A stretch of 64,000 nt of DNA, from assembly GCA_951812925.1 (NCBI GenBank), contig OX638370.1, forward strand, positions 78,164,004 to 78,228,003, in the 5' to 3' direction. Shown piece after piece: positions 47,066 to 57,913 of this stretch. The notes below the pieces were generated by a model. That model made no database searches and was not told the DNA's origin. It saw only the letters and a program-made list of their open reading frames with translations. The translations under genes were made by a program, and so were the position numbers. Within the stretch, counting starts at the first letter, position 1, and each line of letters begins with the position of its first letter. This stretch comes from Calliopum simillimum (Eukaryota > Arthropoda > Insecta > Diptera > Lauxaniidae).

Positions 47066-48390
47066 TCTTTTATTGATTTAAAAAAGTTCCTTTTCTTATT
47101 GAGCACCACATATACAAGTATTTCTTATGAAGCCAAACTATTCGATTTTCTCTCTCTTATAAGCATAAAATCGGTATGGGAATATTTCTAAGTAAAATTA
47201 TAGTAAATACTAGGAAAGATAGCAAGAGATAAGTTTACTAAATAAATTTTTAAAATAAACTTTGTGCGCGCATTGTTGCTTTGGAACATTTCCTTTCAGA
47301 AGTTTTATTGAAATTATAAATGCATACATTTGGGACTAAGTACCCTTACGTGTGCTGTAAGCATTGAAAATAGTCCCATCATGAATGAAATCTTCTTGAA
47401 TGCATGTGCAAACATAGATAGAAAATCACAGTGTCTGATTTCAGACTTTTACTTTCGAGGTGCTTTTTTGTTCACATCCGTTCGTCGGCAACGTTTCTAA
47501 CACTTCGCATCGCTGCAACAACCAGTGTGGTCCAATTTAGTGATGTAGTAAACATGGGACCAACCTTTTTTTTTTCTTTTTTTTTCAAACAAATCGACCT
47601 GTTTAGGAACAACTTAGCCAAGGTGCGTTAAGTACGAGGTGCCAAAAGTGTTGCCAACTTAATTTGTATACAATGAAGAAGAAGAAGAATTCCAGACATT
47701 GTCATTTCTTTTTTTTTCACCTTTCTCATGTTAATTGTTTTGAGATTTATATCATTTGATTTTAAAGTCGCATTGATTCCTCTATCCGCTATGCGCCATT
47801 GAAATGCAAATTAAAAATTTTGATGAAAATATTTTGTTGATAACTTGGTGATTTTTTTTTTTCTTTCTTTCTTTTTGGTTGGCATCTCACCCGGGGTATG
47901 TTGGCATCAATAGAGTTGTTTGTATTCAATTATGCGCGACTGTGTGTGGGACTATTTTTCACAAATCAATTGGAAGAAGGCAAAACTGACAACAACAACA
48001 ACAGCATAAATGTAAATATGGTAAGTGTTAGGAAAATATAAATTTTTTTGTAATTTGAGTATCTAAAGTGTTCCTATGAACACTAATAGCTTGTATTCAT
48101 TGGATATGAAAAGACTATGGGATCTTTAACTAAAAAAAAAGCAAGACAAATTGTTGAATGTAAATTTTCACTTTATTTCAAGGTTGAAAGATGTTTTGAA
48201 AATTTCACAGTCAAGTTTCGCGCTTAAGTCTTTTGTTTTGTTAATATCAATGTGAGTTTTCTGCAACCCAATAAGTAAGTACGCGCACTAAACCATAAAA
48301 ATCGCATGACAATAACAATAAATGATATTTTTCTTTCCAAAAATTCCAATTTTTTTTTTCTTTCGTTGCATTTTTCCGTGTCATTGCAAA

Positions 48391-48510
48391 ATGTCCTTCG
48401 ATCAGCAGCAAAACGACACCAACGCGCAGCGCACTGCCCCTTTGCAAACAAACAGAAGCAACATGAAACAAGTTCACTCCGCGGGGTTCAAGGTCCAGCA
48501 ACACAATTAA
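48391..48510 (+). CDS. Candidate 39-codon open frame, Q/N-rich
   Basis: CAAAATG at 48388 is a fair fly start context. The peptide MSFDQQQNDTNAQRTAPL continues through LQTNRSNMKQVHSAGF and ends KVQQHN. Codon composition is unlike the surrounding AT-rich DNA. It could be a small exon, an upstream frame of a 5' leader, or chance. No family recognised. Confidence 0.2.
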   Translation: MSFDQQQNDTNAQRTAPLQTNRSNMKQVHSAGFKVQQHN

Positions 48511-48732
48511 AGCTGCTTCGTTCATCAACATGCCCCACTTCCCTCACCCTGCTCCCTCCTACGTATGGTGACAAATTTTAAAACGCAGCTCAACCTTACG
48601 ATTCGCACCGTTTCGTCCCCGCCCGCTTGCGGCTCCTGCATCTTAAACCTCAATTTCAATTTTGTCATTCCACCAAGCTGATCACATGATTTAAACACAT
48701 TTTGTGAATTTCTGTCACAACAACAACACAGA

Positions 48733-48837
48733 ATGAGCCGGCTCACTCAGAAATCTGTCGAAATGAAGCGGTTGCGCTTTTGGGCCAATTCCTCTGACAT
48801 CAACTATGACAAATTCCTTCAAGTTGTTACCATATAA
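48733..48837 (+). CDS. Candidate 34-codon open frame
   Basis: The frame reads MSRLTQKSVEMKRLRFWA, then NSSDINYDKFLQVVTI and a stop. It is non-repetitive and has many C or G third positions. It lies 220 bp after the previous candidate, in the same GC-richer island. There are no supporting splice signals and I do not recognise it. Confidence 0.2.
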   Translation: MSRLTQKSVEMKRLRFWANSSDINYDKFLQVVTI

Positions 48838-49256
48838 ATTTGTGGTCTTCTGCATTTTTGTTGTTGCTCTCCCTCTCAGCGTTTTTGTTTGGTTTTGTGA
48901 GGTTTGAATGCAATGCCGCCGCAATACAGTAGCCACCACTTGGCAGCAGCAGCATGGCCGGGGTTGGTAATTAGCCAGGCAACATATGTCGTGGCATTTC
49001 AGCGGCGCATCTCGTTTCTTTAGATGGATTGCAATTAAGTCACTTAAGAATGTTGAGTGGACTTTGAGGAATCACTAAAACATTTGTTCAAACGTATTAT
49101 AGACAAAATGAAATATCTTGTAAGGAAGCGATGTTTGTTTTTTCTGCATTGTTTCATTTCGTTAAAGCATCAGTGAGTGGCTTTTTCTAATCTTAAACGA
49201 GGTCTTTAGTTATTTTGCTGCCTTATTTATTTCTAATTTATGAGAAGATTTTTATA

Positions 49257-49890
49257 CGTAGGGTACTATTAATATTTCGAGAACTGGCAGCACTAATGTC
49301 AATAGCTAAAATTTGGCAACACCATAGTAAAGTTTGACATTTTTTAGCATAAACGTACTCACAACGTTTTGTAAAATCAATTTGGCAAGCCTTTTTCTGA
49401 GCGACTGATAAATTATGGGATATCCAACGAGAACAAATTTTTGTTACAACTAAGTGTGTATGCGAAATCGAATGTCTTGAAGTGGAACCAATGTGTAAGG
49501 ATGCCTCTATCTCACAATATTCATTGATGTTTTGTAGCACAATAACCGATTTTGTACGTCCTTCACGGAATTCGTCGGCGACCGAACTACGACCACGATT
49601 GAATTCACTATACCAGCGATATACTGTGGTTTTTGATGGTGTTTTTTTGCCATACAAAGGACTGAGTTCATCGACACATTCTTGTAGAGATAATCCACGT
49701 CGAAAGTTGTGAAAAATAATTCAACGAAAATTGATTTATCACTGTAAACAAAACAAATAGCACTTGTACATCAAAACGTTGTGAGTGCGTTTATGCTAAA
49801 AAATGTCAAATTTTGTTATGGTGTTGCCAGATTTTAGCTATTGACGTTACTGTTGCCAGTTCCGGAAACATAAATAGTACCGCTCCTACA
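49257..49890 (-). mobile_element. Mariner, internally deleted (copy D, diverged)
   Basis: A TA lies at 49255-49256, and the left end is CGTAGGGTACTATTAATATT with GAGAACTGGCAGCAC. The right end, GTTGCCAGTTCCGGAAACAT and AATAGTACCG, is its imperfect inverse. Subterminal TTTTTTAGCATAAACG and ATCAAAACGTTGTGAGTG match copies A-C, but the outer 35 bp differ, so it is a separate subfamily. Confidence 0.8.
49390..49735 (-). pseudogene. Mariner transposase N-terminal remnant (copy D)
   Basis: Legible minus-strand blocks are IIFHNFRRGLSLQECVDEL, LYGKKTPSKTTVYRWYSEF, NRGRSSVADEFREGRTKSV and KICSRWISHNLSVAQKKA. The initiating Met is not preserved. Unlike copies A-C it keeps a few codons after NLSVAQ before the deletion joins to the 3' end, so its breakpoint is slightly different. 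The catalytic core is absent. Confidence 0.8.
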
Positions 49891-50019
49891 TTACTAGATG
49901 GCCCGGCAAACATTGTTCTGCCCTTTCCTGTAGATGGTGCGATGGCTTATAGTTTTTTTTTACATAGGGGTACAACCATTTTTTGCATGGTCTTTAGTAG
50001 ATACTACACGTATGTACAT

Positions 50020-52613
50020 TAGACTGGCCCAAAAGTTGTATGAAAAATTTTAAAATCGTAAATTCCAATGTTTCCGCACGGAAAAATATGCAGTTTGGAC
50101 TAAAAATAATTATGCAATTTTTGGATCCGATATCCGGTTATTCTAAATCGACCCGGGTTGAGCTTCTTTATTAGGAAAAATGCAAAAATCTTACTTTTTT
50201 TCTATATTCTTTATATAAAACAACCCCCAAACTCAATTTAGTTCATTTAAGCTGTCTTCAATTAAAAACTACATACAATTACCTTTCCAAAGAACCCAAG
50301 ACGTGTGAAATCGGTTAAAAAAGTACGATATATGATAACACTAAAGTCTAAGGAGTACGGAAAAAATTTGAAAATTACAAAAATTTTATGAGTCATAAAA
50401 AATTGGAATAAGATTACATATGCTTTTTCAATTTATTTATTTTATTAAACAAGTGTAGTAACTGTATTTAATGTGTCTTAACGACCTATCCAATGTTTTT
50501 CAAATGGTTCTAAGCAAGAAAAAATTCCGAAATAGGACCTTTTATTTTACGAAAAAAAATTTTTTTTTTTTATTTCTTTATTCTATTAAAATTAAAAAAT
50601 TTTGTACTACAAAGTGCATGTGCAAGATTAAACATTACTCTTATGAACTAAAGCATCTTATTTTATGAAAATTAAACTACTTAAGCTTCTCCTCCCATGA
50701 GAGATGATTTTGTATGAAATGGGTAGTTTTGTCGGTAGTGCTCAACAACTTGTAGCAAATATTGCTTGTCCTCTTAGTCATATGTCAACGCCCGATTGAA
50801 GTCAGTAATAGATTTCACAGCTCTTATATTCTTCTTTATCTTGTCATTTCGATGGATCCAAAGTTAAAAAATCAATATTGATTTGCAGACGATAGAAGAA
50901 TCGTTTCGTGCGTTGTGTGACAAAATCACTTTAGTCTTCATTCGGATATGACTTCACTCTACTGTTGCACTTAATCGTTTCGGAATATCAATTTCTTCAT
51001 CTTTATCATCAAGATTGCCAGGAGCTTGAACCATTTTCCTTTTTAATTCGAGTGGGAAATTTTCATTGAAAAATCCTAAAGCAACTGTCTCCTTTGACAA
51101 GTACCATAAATGGTTTCTCACTTTGCACAATAAGGCTTTTGAAACGTTTGGATCCAAACATGCAAACGCGTCTTGGATGAAACGTAAATCTTGTCGTGGA
51201 GCATTCACATCGCTCATGCAACCGAACCAATAACGAACAAAAATACGCGTCAAGAAAACACAAGTGCTTCGAATGCTTTTCAGTACTGGTGCTGTCATTT
51301 TAAATTGCTCGCGTAGTAAAAAAATTTTGAACATTGAATATTACCTTGAGCATTCGGTTCGTCGCGATATTTTCGCTTTCGGTTTTCTATTATTTCTAGA
51401 AGATTTGCTTTGCGTTCTTGTTTTCGAGCCAGCGTAATATCGACACCACACATGCTTCCTGGTCGGCCATTTTCTCTTTGCAGCGAAAGAAAATCCTTGT
51501 TCTCTTGAATTTTCATCGTTTTCAGTCCATCCGGGACAACAATATCAAATATAAAGATTTCTATCTTTTCAGAGAATTCTTTTTCGTTTTGCCGGTACTT
51601 TTGGTAGAACCATGTCTTTTCTTCGACAATTTTTGCAACTCTGCGTACAGTCTCTCCAATTTTTTCAAGCAGTTGTTTATAGAACTTTCACATTTTCCCA
51701 CCAAAAATATTGTATCATCAGATGGGAGTTTTTTTCTGAGATGAACCTGATGTCGAAGCCATTTTCTCAATTAAAACAAAAAAAATTATATAAATAATTG
51801 CCACTATATTCTTTCATTGCTTCACTTCGACTGAAATTATGGGTTCACGATTGCATTTATATGGCATGATATTCAAATTTATTTGAAATAATCGGCTACC
51901 AAGTGGCATAAATTGTTGGCAAAATTTTAATGAAATTTTGGCCTTTCGTGTTTCTAAGGGATTCGATTTCATCGTGTGTCGGGCTATTTCACCCGATTTT
52001 AGACTTTATGAACTCATTGAAAAGGTGATTGTATGCAGTTTTTGATAAAAGATAGTTGTGATTGAGTTTTGTGGTCGCAAACAGTATATATTAAAAAAAC
52101 AAAAATGTACCGATTCCGGAATTTTTCTGGGTAAAGAAGCATTTGAAAAATAGATTGGAGAGGTAGATTAAGGCTCATTATGTAGAATACCTATATTTAA
52201 TACAAGAAGAAAAGGGAGAAAAGCACATTCTATGGTTATAAAATTTTTTTTGATTTTTAAATTTTTTGTGATTTTTAAATTTTTTCCTTACTTCTAAGGG
52301 TTTGATGTTCTTGTAGCACAAGCTTTTTCCACTGATTTCAGAAATCTTGGATTCTTTGGAAAGGAAAATGTATGTACTTTACGATTAAAGACAATTAAAA
52401 TGTATTAAATTGAGTTTTGTGGTTGTTTTACATAAAAATATGTAAAAAAAGTCAGTTTTTTGCATTTTTTCTCATAAAGAAGCTCAACCCGGGTCGATTT
52501 AGAATGACCGGATCTCGGATCAAAAAATTTCATAATTATTTTTAGCCCAAACTACATATTTTTCCGTGCGGAAACTTTGACTTTTCCACAATTTTTCATT
52601 ATGGGCCACTCTA
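50020..52613 (-). mobile_element. 2.6-kb DNA transposon with about 380-bp inverted ends and an 8-bp target duplication
   Basis: TAGACTGGCCCAAAAG at the left and GGGCCACTCTA at the right are inverted. The similarity continues inward for about 380 bp: TTCTAAATCGACCCGGGTTG faces AACCCGGGTCGATTTAGAAT, and CCTTTCCAAAGAACCCAAGA faces TCTTGGATTCTTTGGAAAGG. ATGTACAT flanks both sides (50012-50019 and 52614-52621). An 8-bp duplication and a TAGAG-type terminus fit the hAT superfamily (YARNG), though such long ends are unusual for it. A broken coding region lies on the minus strand. Confidence 0.82.
50690..51770 (-). pseudogene. Transposase-like protein of a widespread uncharacterised family, internally deleted
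   Basis: Minus-strand frames in order: a Lys-rich N-terminus (51561-51770) with LKKLERLYAELQKLSKK; a frame (51295-51516) with ENGRPGSMCGVDITLARK; then a frame (50954-51334) with CVFLTRIFVRYWF, APRQDLRFIQDAF, VRNHLWYLSKETVALGFF and PLELKRKMV. Past a stop, EDKQYLLQVVEHYRQNYP appears near 50720-50770. I recognise the NHLWYLS and QFLLQVVE-type blocks from proteins repeated in many insect and cnidarian genomes and probably transposon-encoded. I cannot name the superfamily from them. The middle, where the catalytic core would lie, appears deleted near 51310. Confidence 0.65.
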
Positions 52614-52622
52614 ATGTACATT

Positions 52623-53068
52623 CATATTTTAAGTATCATGACTGCAATATGTGCAAAATTATTGAATGGTCAGAATGTTTTTGAATGGGGGTCGCAACGT
52701 CCCTTGCTTCAATCCTCTCCATTTTTTGTAGGGTTCTTGATAAATATCACATATATCCAAGCATCAACTTTCGAATAGATAACTGCCATAGTTGCGGAGA
52801 AAAAACGTTTTGAGTGTTTTATTTGTATACAGATTTTGTATGTGGAGTGCAAAGCTCCATCATTTAATCCCCCTTTTTTACGATATTAACCTGGCCGAAG
52901 GTTAGGCGCCGCGCAGATATGGTGAAAATCTGTTTTCCATATATTAAGTGGCTTAGGCGTGATGCGATGACAAAAAAACACAAAATTTTTGTCGTTATTT
53001 GTAGGGTGGTGCCCCTTGTTTGATTGCCTTCATATGTAAACCAATCGGAGCACTAAAAAAATATATAC
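52623..53068. other. Unassigned non-coding stretch
   Basis: No gene. A GGTTAGGCGCCGCGC patch near 52901 is GC-rich against its surroundings. Confidence 0.45.
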
Positions 53069-54582
53069 TAGGGGCCTAACAAAAGTTTGCTTAGTAGGTG
53101 TCATGTTACAAATTTTTAATAAATCAAAAAATTGCATACAATTTATTATGGTCTTACGATATATCATTTTAATTTTCAAAAAGATCGGTCAAAATGGAGA
53201 GAAGAAAACGTAAAATTCGTGAAACAATGTCAGTAGATATTCCAATGCCAACACAGCAAGTCTTACACTTTGTTTATTTTATTGTATTTAAAATATTTTC
53301 ATTCGTGTTGCTGAAGATGGGTTGTCAACATCCCGAAATGCATCCAAATTGTTAAAATTTAATTTAAATAAAGATTGATTTGATTGATGTGTGAACTCAA
53401 CTTAAGGTGTTCATTTATTTGTAATTTAATTGAAAAGAGTTCACGGTATTGTTCAAATTTATAAATTGATTTAACAGCAAGAGATTTGGTTTGCTATTTT
53501 TTTTGGATTTCGACTTAAGCTCAAGCCAGTGGAAATATTTAGTGAATGCCAAATAGCTTTTGAAGTTAATGCGCCATCCCTCGTTACTTTTCAAAGTGCT
53601 TCCGAAGATTCCAGACAGGTAATTTTTCTGTAGAGGACGATCCTTGAAATGGCCGCCCAAAATCTTCGACTGATTATGCAAGTGTAGCGCTGATGAAGTC
53701 TAATATTGACGAAGATCCAAGATTGACCCAGGAAATCATTGCTGAGGAACTGGGCTTGAATGCCATGGCTGTATCGCGAATATTAAAAAATTATCTTGGA
53801 TACACGAAGAAATCTGCACGATGGTTTTCTAGAATTTTAACTGATGCTCAAAAGGAGGCAAGTGTGCGTTTTGCTAAGGATTCTCTTGAAAAATTGAAAA
53901 ACGGAGAAAATTGTAACAGGTGATGAAGCATGGTTTTACAAGAACGACCCTGAAACCAAACAACAATCCATGGTATGAAGCCCAGAAGGTGCAAATTCAC
54001 CAGTTAAATCAAAGCAACAAAAGTCAGCAATAAAAGTAATGATATCAGTTTACTTCACCAGAGGGAGAGTTGTGGCTGCTATTCCTTTGGAAAATGGTCG
54101 AACGGTTACTGCTTAGTGGTATACTGTAACTTGCTTACCACAAGTTTTCCAAAATTTATTGGGAAAACGCCAAAAAAATGAGCTACGCCACTACTTTTTA
54201 CATCACGATAATGCGCCAGTGCACACTGCTGAAAAAACGACCGATCTTATTGCGCTTTCAGGCATCGAAGAAATTCGTTCAGCACCTTTTTCCCCAGATC
54301 TAGCGCCCTGTGACTTCTGGTTGTTTCCAAAAATAAAAAAAAATTTGAGAGGGAAAGTCTTCAACAGCAATGAGGAGATAATAAATGCGGTTAATGATAA
54401 AATTGTAAAACTGCAAAAGGCTGATTTTGAAGACTTTTTTCAAGATGGATTTATCTACTTCAGAAATGTACCAAAATAAATAGCGAAAAATACAAACAGA
54501 TGAAGAATAAAGTTATACATTAAAAAAATTTTTAATCCCATTTTGTTCAATTCTTCTAAGTGAACTTTTGTTAGGCCCCTTA
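53069..54582 (+). mobile_element. Third mariner family, near full length but dead
   Basis: GGGGCCTAACAAAAGTTTGC at 53071 and its inverse AACTTTTGTTAGGCCCC (to 54579) are terminal inverted repeats. TA is present outside each, with one base lost or gained at one end. The element is about 1.5 kb, a little longer than the usual 1.3 kb. An AT-rich segment of about 300 bp near 53250-53560 with no coding match may be an insertion. Confidence 0.9.
53194..54479 (+). pseudogene. Mariner transposase, DD34D motif intact but frames broken
   Basis: It opens with MERRKRKIRE at 53194. Coding similarity resumes at KCFRRFQTGNFSVEDDP, where a stop (TGA) precedes NGRPKSSTDYASVAL, the GRPK hook region. MKSNIDEDPRLTQEIIAEEL, a second HTH, follows. 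A frameshift near 53915 precedes VTGDEAWFYKNDPE (first Asp). FLHHDNAPVHTAE carries the second Asp and SPDLAPCDFWLFPKIKK the third; I count 34 residues between the last two. The stop is at 54479. At least two stops and two frameshifts make it inactive, although all three catalytic Asp codons survive. Confidence 0.9.
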
Positions 54583-56704
54583 TATGAGCCGTTTAGTTTG
54601 AAAGTGTGATAAGTCCAAAACGAAGCAAAAGTAATTTCATAGTATGAGTTGGCTGACAGTTTGTTAGAAATTAGTAAAATTGATCTTTGTTTTCACGAAA
54701 AGACTACTTGATAGTGTGGAGTTCATGGCATTAAATTGAAAAAAATTATATCTTTGAACTTACCCCAATTTCCAAATACAAAAAAAAACTTTATTTTAAA
54801 TTAATTAATAAGCTCCCTATTGAAATGCAATATTAAATTAGCGGATTTGCAAGTCAATGGTTTTGTGTCAAAGAAAAATGAAAACAAAACTTCGTTTTGT
54901 ACCGGAACGGCAACTTTAATTCCGCTCAATGAAAGATATTTAATTACAAAAAAAGATATAATTACAAAAAAAAAAATAGTAGCCAGTGACAGCGGGTAAT
55001 TCATGCGTAGTTACTGAATGACGACTAATTGAATCATTGAGCTTTCACAAGAGATTTCGTTTTCATGAAAACTGACACAAAAAAGAATAAGAAAGCAAAG
55101 ATGTGAAAACTTCAGTGAAATGCAAGTTAACGTAAGTCTTCGCTTTTATAAAAATTGTATTTTTATTTTAATATTCATTTCATTTATAAAGTAAGTGCAT
55201 CTGCAAATCATAATGCAAAAAGTTTGTTTCCTAAGTCTTTTGTTTTTTCTTTGTCTTATCTACACCACATGTAAATATGTAATAAATTTATGATTTATTA
55301 TTGATTGGTTTCATATTTTCGTAAATTTTTTTTTTGGCACAACATCGTAAACAAAATCAAACCTACTCCATCGACAACAAACAACAAAAACAACAGCAAC
55401 AACACCATGTATTGCAACAGCAATAGCACGCGTTCGTTGCTCGCTCGCTTTCATTATAAAGTTATAACGCAGCAACAACAAGAATTTTTATTTGATCTAC
55501 TTTAGATTGCAAATTATTTGCAATTTTTCAATTTGTAAATTGTTGCCAACGACAACAGCAACAACAACAACAGCTCTACAGCATCAACTGCAACAATGTT
55601 GCAGCTCATTTCCCTTGTTCTTGTTGTTTTTTGCTTGCACTCTCCACCCACGAACCGGCTAAGCCACCACGCGCAGCTGACAGCAATTGCGCCGCTGAAG
55701 TGTTGCTTTAACGTTAGCAACAACAGCAACAGCAATGCAAACACTGCAACAGGTAACAAGTTCAACAGCAACGGCAACAGCAGCAACATGGTGAAACCTC
55801 GCTTAAGGGCTCTTTGAAGGAACTCATATGAATATTTGTTGTTGTTGTTTTTTGCACTTGGTCGCTTTAGTTGTTGTTTTTGTTAATTTGTTTGTTCTAT
55901 ACCACATAATGTCAGTGTGGTTGCTTTGCTGCAGAAATTTTCGCCTGTTTCAAATTAAACTTCTTGTTAAAGTGTTTAAATTACAACAAGTTTACCATAC
56001 AAATTGCTGCAGCGACCATTTGACAATGTGCACTCTTTGATCATCTGTACATTGTTTATTTGTTTGAGTACATGATATAATATCAAGTTATAGCGTTAAA
56101 TGAATTAATCTCTATATATATGGATATGTCTTTACTGACAACAATGGTATATTTTGGACTTTCGAGATTTTGGAATAATTTTGTTATGAAACTATTTCTA
56201 CAAATTACACAGCGACACACAAAAAAAAATGTCAAGACCCAGAAGTCGGACTCCCCAGACTCCATGTATTCTAGAGCGCTGAGTACGAATATCGCATTTA
56301 AAAAGTACGTTAGACTCATTGTTTTCGCGGTCGGAATGTGTGGATACGTTTAGGTTTTTAGGTGCCTTGAAACCGAAAATGATGACAGCAAATAGTTTGA
56401 ACCACTTACTAAGGGTTAAGTATCCCCCTTATATCCCCAAAAGGGGTTGAAATTACACATTTTATAAAAATTCAAAAAGGTTGAAGATTTTTTGAGTTTT
56501 TGGTTAGTTAAAGCCGAAAAAGACAATAAAAAATAATTTCAGTAGCACAGTTACCCCCTAAGGCCCCGTTGTAAGGGGGCCAAAGTTCCACATCTTACAA
56601 AAACTTAAGAGTATGTCAATTTCTAGGTTTTTTGGTGCTCTTAGTTCGAACAGTCACCCCCTAGGATTGAAATTGCGCTTTTTAAAAAATTTATATAATT
56701 ATAC
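54583..56704. other. Unassigned stretch with opa-like CAA/CAG tracts
   Basis: The part 55360-55810 is rich in CAA, CAG and AAC triplets on both sides. Frames there are homopolymeric in amino-acid content. No repeat ends or RNA genes seen. Confidence 0.5.
55596..55817 (+). CDS. Candidate 73-codon frame with signal-like start, Asn-rich tail
   Basis: MLQLISLVLVVFCLHSPP looks like a signal peptide. The rest is basic and Asn/Ser-rich (SNNSNSNANTATGN), a product of the opa-like tract. The signal-like start is what makes it worth listing. I think it is more likely chance than a secreted protein. Confidence 0.15.
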   Translation: MLQLISLVLVVFCLHSPPTNRLSHHAQLTAIAPLKCCFNVSNNSNSNANTATGNKFNSNGNSSNMVKPRLRAL

Positions 56705-56864
56705 GTATATATGAAGCAAAACACGCCAACATTTTTTGTCTTCAATTTCGCTCAAATTTGGCAATATGGTAGATCCGGTGTGCAAGAATAATAATCCGGT
56801 ATGATTTTTTAAAAATACTTTTGAATTTTTTTTAAAAAAATCCCCCTTAAATTTTTTTTAAAAG
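56705..56864 (-). repeat. Outer flank repeat, left of E2 (inverted)
   Basis: In reverse reading this contains TTGGCGTGTTTTGCTTCATA, matching the flank right of E1 (near 19120). AATACTTTTGAATTTTTTTT and CCCCCTTAAATT match, in inverse, the segment right of E3 (58814-58880). The arms therefore bracket the E2-foldback-E3 composite. Confidence 0.65.
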
Positions 56865-57399
56865 TAGGGTAAGGGAGGGAAATATGGAATACGTGGGTAA
56901 TATTTTTAACTGCATGTTCAAGCTTAACTCTAATACCCAAAGCTTATGAAAGTGCGATTTAAGCGTTCGGTGAAGTCGTATGTTTCTGTAAAGTTGTTTT
57001 TTTTTTTTTAAAAAAAGTTCAGTGATAATTTTTTTCCAGTGAGCATATTTTATTATTTCACTTTAATGACATAGCGTTTTTAAATAAATGGTTAATTATA
57101 TAAAGTCAGTGAATACTATTTATTATTTATGAGCACAAATTAGTTCAAATAAACATGTGGGGCAATATAGACTATATAGTCCATATAACACTACACTTTT
57201 TTTTATATTCATTTTGAGTATTTTCAGTTTTTTAATTTTTTTTCTTTATCCTGATGAGATATTTATCTAAAAGTGAATCAGAATAAAGGTAAATTGTTTC
57301 CTTTAATGAATGACATAAAATTAATTGTTTCGTTTTATGTTTTTTGAGTTTTATTTAAAAAAGAAAGATTGGTGGTCCATATTTCCCTCCCTTACCCTG
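56865..57399. mobile_element. TAGGG-ended element E2, motif GGGAAATATGGA
   Basis: TAGGGTAAGGGAGGGAAATA then TGGA at the left is inverted as TCCATATTTCCCTCCCTTAC and CCTG at the right. A related GGGGCAATATAGAC lies at 57161. The interior is AT-rich and non-coding. The left flank is AAAAG and the right runs directly into foldback H. Confidence 0.7.
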
Positions 57400-57913
57400 C
57401 TTTAAATTAAAGCACAATTTTTAAAGCTTTAAAATGATGTATGACTCAAGATGCGATTCGGTCGCTAGGTAAGAGTTTTTTGCTTTTGAACGTACGCGGC
57501 AGGCAAAACTCCTTGTTTACTCAAGAGGAAGGCATCATACGAAAAAAGTGTACTAGGCATAACTTGCTTAGAATCGTTCAGGAAAAACTTGTAAAATTTT
57601 TGGGAGTTTTTTGTTAAGTTTTTTGTTTTTCTTTGAGTAATTTTTGAAGAAAATTTTAAAAAAAAATTCTTTTAAAAATTATTCAAAAAAAAAAGAATTA
57701 AAAAAAATTTCATAAAATTTCACACTTATTTCTTAAACGATCCTAAGCATTTTATGCTAAGTACACTTTTTGCGCAAGATGCCTTTCTCTTGAGTAAACA
57801 AAGAGTTTTGCCTGCCTCGGGCATTCAAAAGCCAAAAACTCTCATCTAGCTACCGAATCCCATCTTGAGTCATACATCATTTTAAAGCTTATAAATTGTG
57901 CTTTAATTTAAAG
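57399..57913. mobile_element. Foldback element H joining E2 and E3
   Basis: GCTTTAAATTAAAGCACAAT at the left faces ATTGTGCTTTAATTTAAAGT at the right. The arms continue for about 240 bp (ATGATGTATGACTCAAGATG faces CATCTTGAGTCATACATCAT, and CTTGTTTACTCAAGAGGAAG faces CTCTTGAGTAAAC). The right arm alone recurs at 17945-18041 before E1. No coding sequence. Confidence 0.85.

Larger units (their letters stand above)
47066..49256. other. Unassigned stretch with a GC-richer island
   Basis: The part from 48370 to 48980 is of higher complexity and less AT-rich. It contains two short coding-like frames listed separately. The rest is AT-rich with poly-T near 47565 and 47850. Confidence 0.45.

Noticed and set aside
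53415..53681. The minus-strand 88-residue frame within the third mariner
   Set aside because: It is antisense to the transposase reading (KCFRRFQTGNFSV) and its AT-rich neighbour. It has no motif of its own.
55305..55505. A Gln/Asn-rich protein from the opa-like tract
   Set aside because: CAA/CAG tracts give such frames by default. No start context, splice site or conserved block supports it.
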